A stretch of DNA of 24,297 bases, taken from NCBI GenBank assembly GCA_050742535.1, contig JBOGIQ010000051.1, forward strand, positions 1 through 24,297, written 5' to 3'. This document shows positions 14,948-20,871 of the stretch, in pieces (position 1 is the first letter of the stretch; every line of letters starts with the position of its first letter). The position numbers and the translations under genes are program-made. The notes beneath the pieces are model-generated. The model was not told the origin of the DNA. It was given only the letters and a program-made list of their open reading frames with translations, and made no database searches. The stretch is from Gp6-AA40 sp050742535. GTDB lineage: Bacteria; Acidobacteriota; Vicinamibacteria; Vicinamibacterales; UBA2999.

Positions 14948-16222
14948 TCAACCTTGGCCGACGTCCTCGAGTTCAATGGCCTGAGCGACGCCCGCCTCTT
15001 CCAGCTCCAGCAGGCCGGCCTGCTTCAGCGTGCGCGGTACCGTGGCGATCGGTTCGGCCGCCGGAAGCTCCGGCGCCGTCGTCACGTTCAGGTCGCGGAG
15101 CTTTCGTGCCCCCGGCAGCACGCGCGCCTCGAACGAAGCGGCCGCGCTGTTGTACGCCTGAACCGCCCCGTCGAGCCTGCGGCGCAGATCGTCGAAGTGT
15201 CGCGCCAGCACACCCAGACGTTCGTACAGCTCCCGTCCGAGTGCCGCCACTTCACGGTAATTCTCCGCCAGTGCTTCCTGACGCCACGTGTGCGCAACGG
15301 TCGTCAGCAACGCAATGAGCGTAATCGGACTCGCCAGCAGAATCCGCTGCTGCAGGCCGTGTTCGATGAGGCCCAGATCGTGCTGCAGGGCGGTGCTGAA
15401 CAGCGTCTCACCGGGCAGGAACATCACGACCATTTCCGGGGAGTTGTCGAGCGCTTCCCAGTAGCCCTTGCTGCCCAGTTTGTCCATGTGCTCGCGCACC
15501 TGACGGGCGTGCGCCTGCAGCTTCACCGCCCGCGCCTCATCGTCGGTGGCTTCCTGCGCGTCGAGAAATGCTTCGAGTGGAGCCTTCGCATCGACGACGA
15601 TGCGTTTGCCGCCGGGCAGGTGGACGATCAAGTCTGGCCGCAGTCGGCCGCTTTCGGTCAGCAGCGCCGGCTGTTCGTCGAAGTCGCACCGCTCGACCAT
15701 CCCTGCGATCTCCACGACACGCCGCAGCTGCATCTCGCCCCAGCGGCCGCGGACCGCTGGTGTCCGCAGGGCCCGCGAGAGTTTCTCGGCGGACGATCCG
15801 ACCGCCGAAATCTGTTCGCGCAGCATCGAGTAGGCGGCGACCCGCTCGTGCTCGACCTTGCCGAGCCGGTCGTCCACCCGCTTCAGCGTCTCCGTGATCG
15901 GCTGGTGGTAACCCTCGAATGACGTTTTCGCGAGGTCAAAAAACGACGTCCTGTTGTCCTTGAGCGCATCGGCCGCCAGGGACTGAAACGCATCGCGCAA
16001 ACGGGCGTCGGCCTTGTCGAGCAGCTCCTGTGTGGAGCCGAGCGACTGCTTGTGACGCTCGACCTCGTCGCGAAGCCACTTGTTGTCCTGCTCGACCGCG
16101 GCCAGCTGTGCCGCCATGGCGCCGCGCGTTTCGGCGATCTGCCGGCCCGCAAGCGCGCGCACCAGGATCGCCGACACAACCGCCGTGATCGCGAGCGCGA
16201 CGACGACAACCAGAGGCGTCAT
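14948..16222 (-). CDS. rmuC: DNA recombination protein RmuC
   Basis: A 424-residue RmuC-family protein. It has one N-terminal membrane segment (about 4-22), a long charged coiled coil (about 28-145), then the RmuC domain with a restriction-endonuclease-like fold. RGRWGEMQLRRVVEIAGM near 158-175 is the family signature. The nuclease-type residues are PDLIV (Asp197) and VVDAKAPLEAFL (Asp211, Lys213), a D-xn-DxK pattern. VMFLPGETLFSTAL and a C-terminal helical region with ENYREVAALGRELYERL complete it. RmuC limits rearrangements at inverted repeats and has been linked to defence against foreign DNA; a catalytic activity is inferred only. The ATG at 16222 has GGGGA about 12 bases upstream. It leads a two-gene operon with the MetRS-like gene. 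Confidence 0.93.
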   Translation of the reverse strand: MTPLVVVVALAITAVVSAILVRALAGRQIAETRGAMAAQLAAVEQDNKWLRDEVERHKQSLGSTQELLDKADARLRDAFQSLAADALKDNRTSFFDLAKTSFEGYHQPITETLKRVDDRLGKVEHERVAAYSMLREQISAVGSSAEKLSRALRTPAVRGRWGEMQLRRVVEIAGMVERCDFDEQPALLTESGRLRPDLIVHLPGGKRIVVDAKAPLEAFLDAQEATDDEARAVKLQAHARQVREHMDKLGSKGYWEALDNSPEMVVMFLPGETLFSTALQHDLGLIEHGLQQRILLASPITLIALLTTVAHTWRQEALAENYREVAALGRELYERLGVLARHFDDLRRRLDGAVQAYNSAAASFEARVLPGARKLRDLNVTTAPELPAAEPIATVPRTLKQAGLLELEEAGVAQAIELEDVGQG

Positions 16223-16254
16223 TGACGTGGGATCCCCAGGAGACGGGGAGCCTC

Positions 16255-16275
16255 ATGATAACCGACACGTATAAT
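16255..16275. promoter_or_regulatory. Back-to-back -10 boxes between rmuC and the DUF1015 gene
   Basis: On the plus strand a perfect TATAAT (16270-16275) ends seven bases before the GTG start at 16283, predicting a leaderless DUF1015-serC mRNA. On the minus strand TATCAT (complement of 16255-16260) would give rmuC a leader of about 30 bases carrying its GGGGA ribosome-binding site. The two promoters lie within 21 bp and should interfere with each other. Confidence 0.6.
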
Positions 16276-16282
16276 CCGGCTA

Positions 16283-17527
16283 GTGGCCGCGCTCTCTCCC
16301 TTTCGTGCACTTCGTCCGACGCCGGCCGCTGCGAAGGACGTCGCTGCTGTGCCGTATGACGTGGTCACCACGGGCGAGGCCGCGGCGCTCGCGCACGGCA
16401 ATCCGCTCAGCTTCCTCCACGTCTCACGCGCCGAAATCGATCTGCCGGCGGGAACTGATCCGTACGCGGATGCGGTGTACGACCGCGCGGTCGAGAACTT
16501 TCGCAGCTTGAAGAACGCGGCGCCGCTCGTGACGGAGGACGAAGCGGCCCTTTACGTCTACCGCCTGCGAATGGGACAACATGTTCAAACAGGCGTGGCC
16601 GCCTGCTTCTCGCTCGATGAGTACGACGCAGGCGGGATCAAGAAGCACGAACGGACACGACGCGACAAGGAGGATGACCGGACGCGCCACATGCTGGCGA
16701 TCCAGGCGCAGACCGGGCCGGTATTCCTGACCTACCGCGCGAGGAATGGCATCGGAGATCTGGTCGAGCGCGCGACGACAAAAGCGCCGCTGTTCGATTT
16801 CACCGCGGCTGACGGTGTCCAGCACGTCCTCTGGGCGGTTGCACCCGCTGACAGCCGGAGTCTTCGCGAGGCGTTCGATGCCGTGCCAGCCCTGTACATC
16901 GCCGACGGCCATCACCGCGCTGCGAGCGCGGCTCGCGCCCGCGAGCAGCTTCGGTCGCGGAGTGGGCCCGGCCCGTGGGACGCGTTTCTCGGCGTCGCGT
17001 TCCCGCACGATCAGGTGCAGATCCTGCCGTACAACCGGATCGTGAAAGACCTGGCCGGTGCCTCGCCGGACCAGCTTCTGGCAAGGCTGCGCCAGCAATT
17101 CCTTGTGGAACCGGGGCCGGCCGTGCCGGTGCAGCGCGGCGACGTGTCGATGTATCTCGGCGGTCAGTGGTACACGATAGGGATCGGGGATCAGGGGTCA
17201 GGGATCAGGGATCAGGGATCGGGGATCGGGGATCGGGGACCCGTTGATCGACTGGACGTTGACCTTCTGCAGGAGCTTGTTCTGTCGCCGATGCTCGCCA
17301 TCGGCGATATCCGCACCGACAAGCGCATCGATTTCGTTGGCGGCGCGCGCGGCACCCGATTTCTGGAGGAGGCCGTCTCGTCCGGCCGTGCCGCGGCAGC
17401 CTTTTCATTGTTTCCCGTCAGCGTCGACGATCTGATGTCGATTTCGGATGAGGGCGGCATCATGCCGCCGAAATCGACGTGGTTCGAGCCGAAGCTCAGG
17501 GACGGACTCGTATCCCATGTCTTCTAG
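16283..17527 (+). CDS. DUF1015 family protein with an in-frame heptad-repeat insertion
   Basis: A 414-residue DUF1015 protein. Family blocks are FRALRPTP and VPYDVV at the start, NPLSFLHVSR near 40-49, KHERTRRDKEDDR at 121-133, YIADGHHRAAS at 205-215 and PPKSTWFEPKLRDGL near the end. DUF1015 genes are commonly found next to serine-biosynthesis genes, and here the gene overlaps serC by 11 bases, so a role in serine or phosphoserine metabolism is likely; the biochemical activity is not established by this sequence. Residues 300-320 (after QWYTI) are encoded by a GGGATCA-type heptad array and are low-complexity (GIGDQGS / GIRDQGS / GIGDRGP). The family fold resumes at once with VDRLDVDLLQELVLSP. 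The GTG start has a TATAAT box seven bases upstream. Confidence 0.88.
   Translation: MAALSPFRALRPTPAAAKDVAAVPYDVVTTGEAAALAHGNPLSFLHVSRAEIDLPAGTDPYADAVYDRAVENFRSLKNAAPLVTEDEAALYVYRLRMGQHVQTGVAACFSLDEYDAGGIKKHERTRRDKEDDRTRHMLAIQAQTGPVFLTYRARNGIGDLVERATTKAPLFDFTAADGVQHVLWAVAPADSRSLREAFDAVPALYIADGHHRAASAARAREQLRSRSGPGPWDAFLGVAFPHDQVQILPYNRIVKDLAGASPDQLLARLRQQFLVEPGPAVPVQRGDVSMYLGGQWYTIGIGDQGSGIRDQGSGIGDRGPVDRLDVDLLQELVLSPMLAIGDIRTDKRIDFVGGARGTRFLEEAVSSGRAAAAFSLFPVSVDDLMSISDEGGIMPPKSTWFEPKLRDGLVSHVF
17180..17242 (+). repeat. GGGATCA/G heptad array, eight units plus one degenerate
   Basis: Units in order: GGGATCG, GGGATCA, GGGGTCA, GGGATCA, GGGATCA, GGGATCG, GGGATCG, GGGATCG, then a degenerate GGGACCC. 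The 63 bp equal exactly 21 codons, so the reading frame of the DUF1015 gene survives. Each unit starts with a G-run of three or four, giving G-quadruplex potential on the coding strand and mRNA. The same heptad, in the opposite orientation, occurs at 20824-20851. Confidence 0.95.
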
Positions 17528-18614
17528 CACCGTGAATCGTATCTACAACTTTTCCGCCGGGCCGGCGGTCATGCCGCTCCAGGTGCTCGAGCAGGCGCAG
17601 CGCGAGCTCGTGGCGCTGCCGGGTGTCGGCATGTCGGTGATGGAGATCAGCCACCGATCGAAGACGTTCGAGGAGATCCTCGCGCGCGCCATCGCGGACA
17701 TCCGCGAGCTGTCGGGTCTCGACGATCGGTACCAGGTGCTGATGCTGCAGGGGGGTGCAAGCCTGCAGTTCTCGATGGTCCCGATGAATCTTCTGGGGGC
17801 CGGCCAGACAGCGGACTACATCGACACCGGCTCGTGGGCGGACAAGGCGGCCAAAGAAGCGAAACGCGTCGGGGACGTGAACGTCACCGGATCGACGAAA
17901 GCGGACAACTACAGCCGGATTCCCAATCCGGCCGAGGTGACGCTGACGGCTGGCGCCGCATTTGTCCACATCACCACCAACAACACAATCGAAGGTACCG
18001 AGTGGACGGATCTCCCGGCGACCGGCGAGGTTCCGCTGGTGGCCGACGCGTCATCGAACATCTTCAGCCGTCCGATGCCGTTCGACAGGTTCGGCCTCGT
18101 GTACGCCGGCGCGCAGAAGAACCTCGGCCCATCCGGCGTGACGCTCGTCCTGATCAGGCAGGATCTGCTCGAACGGTCTCCCGCGAACCTGCCGACGATG
18201 ATGAATTACAAGGTGCAGGCGGAGAACAACTCGCTCTACAACACGCCGCCGACGTTCGGGATCTACCTCCTCGGACTGACGATGAAGTGGTTGAAGTCGC
18301 TCGGCGGGCTGGCCGGGATAGCGGCCATCAATCAGCGGAAAGCGGCGAAGCTGTACACCGAAGTCGATCGATCGGGCTTTTACCGCGGGGCGGCACAGAA
18401 AGAAAGCCGTTCGCTAATGAACGTGACGTTCCGGCTGCCGAGCGAAGAGCTGGAAAAGCTGTTCAACAAGGAAGCGACGGCGAATGGTCTCGACGGATTA
18501 AAGGGACATCGCTCCGTTGGCGGGATGCGGGCGTCGATTTACAACGCGTTTCCGGAGGAGGGCGTTGACGCGCTCATCGAATTCATGCGCGAGTTCGAGA
18601 GGACGCGGGGGTGA
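17517..18614 (+). CDS. serC: Phosphoserine aminotransferase
   Basis: A 365-residue class V aminotransferase that converts 3-phosphohydroxypyruvate and glutamate to O-phosphoserine, the second step of serine synthesis (also used in vitamin B6 synthesis in some bacteria). Motifs: YNFSAGPAVMP at the N-terminus, MSVMEISHRSK, LMLQGGASLQFSMVPMNL, ADASSNIFSRP (PLP aspartate), YAGAQKNLGPSG with the Schiff-base lysine, LYNTPPTFGIY and the C-terminal KGHRSVGGMRASIYNA. The length is normal. The ATG at 17517 overlaps the DUF1015 stop by 11 bases, indicating coupling; the longer upstream frame is shadow of DUF1015. Its TGA stop abuts a TCTCCTG heptad array and lies 4 bases from the stop of convergent pcnB. 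Confidence 0.96.
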   Translation: MSSSTVNRIYNFSAGPAVMPLQVLEQAQRELVALPGVGMSVMEISHRSKTFEEILARAIADIRELSGLDDRYQVLMLQGGASLQFSMVPMNLLGAGQTADYIDTGSWADKAAKEAKRVGDVNVTGSTKADNYSRIPNPAEVTLTAGAAFVHITTNNTIEGTEWTDLPATGEVPLVADASSNIFSRPMPFDRFGLVYAGAQKNLGPSGVTLVLIRQDLLERSPANLPTMMNYKVQAENNSLYNTPPTFGIYLLGLTMKWLKSLGGLAGIAAINQRKAAKLYTEVDRSGFYRGAAQKESRSLMNVTFRLPSEELEKLFNKEATANGLDGLKGHRSVGGMRASIYNAFPEEGVDALIEFMREFERTRG

Positions 18615-18642
18615 TCTCCTATCTCCTGTCTCCTGTCTCCTT
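18615..18642. repeat. TCTCCTG heptad array at the serC/pcnB junction
   Basis: Four consecutive 7-mers: TCTCCTA, TCTCCTG, TCTCCTG, TCTCCTT. The array begins on the base after the serC stop codon and encodes, on the minus strand, the last residues of PcnB (KETGDRR) and its TAG stop. The stop is produced by the G-to-A variant in the first unit. The purine-rich strand is the pcnB sense strand. Confidence 0.9.
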
Positions 18643-19941
18643 CCCGAACGAGCGGCGACGGCGGCGACGCCTCCGGCGGCGCGGCGCGCGGTCGGCGGCG
18701 TCCGGCTCTCCTTCGTAGCTGGCCGCGGCTTCGATGAACCCTCTCCAGTGCTCGATCACCTCGGGCACCTGTCCGTGTATCTCGAGCCACGTCAACGCGT
18801 CCCGGAACGGACCGCGGTGCATCAGCGCGCGGCGTGCGCGCGGTGACAATCCCATGTCGATGAGACGGCGCTGCAGCCCGAGAATCTGCCGCAGCCGTTC
18901 AACGTCGCGCCGGGGCAGCGGCAGCATCCCAAGCGCCAGCCGCGGTTCCTTTCTCGGTTCGCCATCGCGCGCCGGCGGTGCCGACGACCTGAACGCGTGG
19001 CCCAGCGGCACGAGCAGCGAGCCGAGCAGGACGGCATTCGTCAGTGTTTCGGGGATGTCGTCGAATCGCCGCCGATAGGCGTCCAGCGCGGCAAGCGACT
19101 CCCACAGCCGATCGGTGGCGCCGCGCTGCAGCTCCTGCGCCACCGGCTCGAGCAGCCGTCGTTCGGCGAGCATCCGGAACGCGCGTTCGGCCGATCCCGA
19201 TCGGAGAAGCTTGTACAGCTCCTCCATCAGCCGCGCCGGTGCACTGCGGGCGATGTCGGATCGGCGTGCGGCAATCGCCTCGTCGATCGGCGAATCGATA
19301 CGGAAGCCGAGCCGCGCGGCCATGGCGACCGCGCGCAGCATGCGGACCGGGTCCTCCTGAAATCGTTCGACCGGATCGCCGATCGAGCGAACGAGACCGT
19401 CCTTCAGGTCCTGCAGGCCGCCGGTATAGTCGATGATCGAAAACGAACCGATGTCGTAGAAGAGCGCATTGATCGTGAAGTCGCGCCGGAACGCATCCTC
19501 TTCGGGCGTGCCGAATGTGTTGTCGCGGTGCAGCAGTCGATCCGCGCGCTCCGCCGACTCCGTGGTGTCGTGCGCACCGTCGCCACCAGCCGCGCCTGGA
19601 GACGGTTCGTCGGGTGCGGCGAGCTCCTGGGCGCTCAGCTGGCGGCGAAACGTCGCGACTTCGATCGTCTTGGGACCGAAGCGGATGTGGGCCAGCCGGA
19701 ACCTGCGACCGATGATCCAGCAGTTCTTGAAGAGGCGCTTGACCTGGTACGGATGGGCGGAGGTGCCAATGTCGAAGTCCTTCGGCCGGCGGCCGAGGAG
19801 GAGATCGCGTACGCTGCCACCGACGAGATAGGCGACGTATTCGTTCTGGTGCAGCCGGTACAGCACCTTGAGCGCGTCGGGATCGACCTCTTTCCGCGAG
19901 ATGGTGTGCTGATCCCGCGGCACGATCACCGGTTCGCGCAT
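18619..19941 (-). CDS. pcnB: Poly(A) polymerase I (polynucleotide adenylyltransferase)
   Basis: A 440-residue class II nucleotidyltransferase. YLVGGSVRDLLLG (GGSVRD at 41-46), DFDIGTSA with catalytic Asp55 and Asp57, and DAFRRDFTINALFYD mark the catalytic domain. IIGRRFRLAHIRFG near 76-89 is the bacterial poly(A)-polymerase signature that separates PcnB from CCA-adding enzymes. It adds A-tails to RNA 3' ends, promoting decay. A central linker rich in Ala, Gly and Asp (about 100-130) is longer than usual. The C-terminus has ten consecutive arginines using four different codons, which may bind RNA, followed by SFG-KETGDRR, the last seven residues coming from the heptad array. The ATG at 19941 is chosen over an upstream extension because TACAAT lies seven bases before it. 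The caveat is that CCA activity is not fully excluded. Confidence 0.92.
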   Translation of the reverse strand: MREPVIVPRDQHTISRKEVDPDALKVLYRLHQNEYVAYLVGGSVRDLLLGRRPKDFDIGTSAHPYQVKRLFKNCWIIGRRFRLAHIRFGPKTIEVATFRRQLSAQELAAPDEPSPGAAGGDGAHDTTESAERADRLLHRDNTFGTPEEDAFRRDFTINALFYDIGSFSIIDYTGGLQDLKDGLVRSIGDPVERFQEDPVRMLRAVAMAARLGFRIDSPIDEAIAARRSDIARSAPARLMEELYKLLRSGSAERAFRMLAERRLLEPVAQELQRGATDRLWESLAALDAYRRRFDDIPETLTNAVLLGSLLVPLGHAFRSSAPPARDGEPRKEPRLALGMLPLPRRDVERLRQILGLQRRLIDMGLSPRARRALMHRGPFRDALTWLEIHGQVPEVIEHWRGFIEAAASYEGEPDAADRAPRRRRRRRRRRSFGKETGDRR

Positions 19942-19948
19942 CGGCGCA

Positions 19949-20006
19949 ATTGTACCAAAGCATTTCCCGGGCAGCCGGGCAACGGACCGACGACGTGATC
20001 TACGAT
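19949..20006. promoter_or_regulatory. Divergent -10 boxes between pcnB and the TPR-like gene
   Basis: On the minus strand TACAAT (complement of 19949-19954) ends seven bases before the pcnB ATG at 19941. On the plus strand TACGAT (20001-20006) ends six bases before the ATG at 20013. Both predict leaderless transcripts; neither gene has a Shine-Dalgarno sequence. Confidence 0.55.
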
Positions 20007-20012
20007 TCGACC

Positions 20013-20810
20013 ATGACACGCCTCGTGGTAACGCTGGCGCTCGCGGTCCTGCCGGCCGCCTCCGTGGCGGCGCAGCCGGCTGCGCTGGCCCGTGCTCGCG
20101 CGTTGTACAACTCGGGGAGTTATGACGCGGCGATTGACGCTGCCGCGGCGGCGCGCGTCGACCCGAAGGTCGGGGATGCGGCGTCGCTGGTCCTCGGACG
20201 CGCCCACCTGGAGCGCTTTCGCTCCGGAGGCGCCGCCGCCGATCTGACGGCGGCGCGTACGAGCCTGGCCGCCGTGCGGATCGACGCGCTGACGGCGCGC
20301 GATCAACTCGACCTGCTCATTGGCCTCGGCCAGACCCTGTATTTCGGCGACGCCTTCGGTGCCGCGGCCGACGTGTTCGACAACGCACTGGGACGCGCGG
20401 CGCTGCTCGGCGCTGGCGAGCGCGGCAAGCTCCTCGACTGGTGGTCGAACGCGCTCGACCGTCAGGCCCAGGCGCGTCCGGCCGATCGCCGCCGCCCCGT
20501 GTATGCGCGCATCGTCGAGCGGATGGAGGACGAGCTGCGCGACGAACCCGGCAGCGCTGTCGCGAACTACTGGCTCGTCGTCGGCGCGCGCGGGACCGGA
20601 GATCTCGATCGCGCATGGGATGCCGCATTCGCGGGCTGGGTCCGCGCCGCGCTCGGCGCCGATGCCGCGGACCTCCGCGCGGATCTCGATCGGGTCGCGA
20701 TGGAAGTGCTCATCCCCGAACGCGCGCGGATGCGTCCGGTTCGTGAACAGGCGGACGGCGCCGCTGCCATGCGCGCCGAATGGGAAAAACTGAAAACGGA
20801 CTGGAAGTGA
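20013..20810 (+). CDS. Exported tetratricopeptide-like protein of unknown function
   Basis: A 265-residue protein with a clear signal peptide: MTR, a hydrophobic run of Val, Leu and Ala, then a probable cut at VAAQP near 20-22. The mature part is Ala- and Arg-rich and almost wholly helical. ARARALYNSGSYDAAIDAA and the following LVLGRAHLERF look like a tetratricopeptide pair, and GQTLYFGDAFGAAADVFDNAL like another. The rest (LLDWWSNALDRQAQ, VANYWLVVGARGTGDLDRAWDAAFAGWVRA) is helical without a recognised domain. A periplasmic scaffold or complex-assembly role is a guess from the repeats. The ATG at 20013 follows a -10 box by six bases. Its stop is 13 bases before the repeat array that leads into convergent polA. 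Confidence 0.75.
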   Translation: MTRLVVTLALAVLPAASVAAQPAALARARALYNSGSYDAAIDAAAAARVDPKVGDAASLVLGRAHLERFRSGGAAADLTAARTSLAAVRIDALTARDQLDLLIGLGQTLYFGDAFGAAADVFDNALGRAALLGAGERGKLLDWWSNALDRQAQARPADRRRPVYARIVERMEDELRDEPGSAVANYWLVVGARGTGDLDRAWDAAFAGWVRAALGADAADLRADLDRVAMEVLIPERARMRPVREQADGAAAMRAEWEKLKTDWK

Positions 20811-20823
20811 CTGCAGCGCCGCT

Positions 20824-20871
20824 CCCTGATCCCTGATCCCTGATCCCTGATCCCTAGCCCTAGCCCTAGGG
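20824..20871. repeat. CCCTGAT heptads passing into CCCTAG hexads at the polA 3' end
   Basis: Four CCCTGAT units (20824-20851) are the reverse complement of the GGGATCA heptad found at 17180. They continue without a gap into three CCCTAG units (20852-20869) ending in the palindrome CCCTAGGG. The array reaches into polA: its TAG stop (20866-20868) is part of the last CCCTAG unit, and the hexads place two further in-frame TAG codons behind it. The G-rich strand is the polA sense strand, so the polA 3' UTR would be G-rich. Confidence 0.93.

Noticed and set aside
17180..17242. CRISPR-like repeat
   Set aside because: The units are 7 bp and contiguous without spacers, and no cas gene is near.
20852..20871. 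Telomere-like CCCTAG repeats suggesting eukaryotic contamination
   Set aside because: The unit differs from CCCTAA, there are only three copies, and they sit between clearly bacterial genes.
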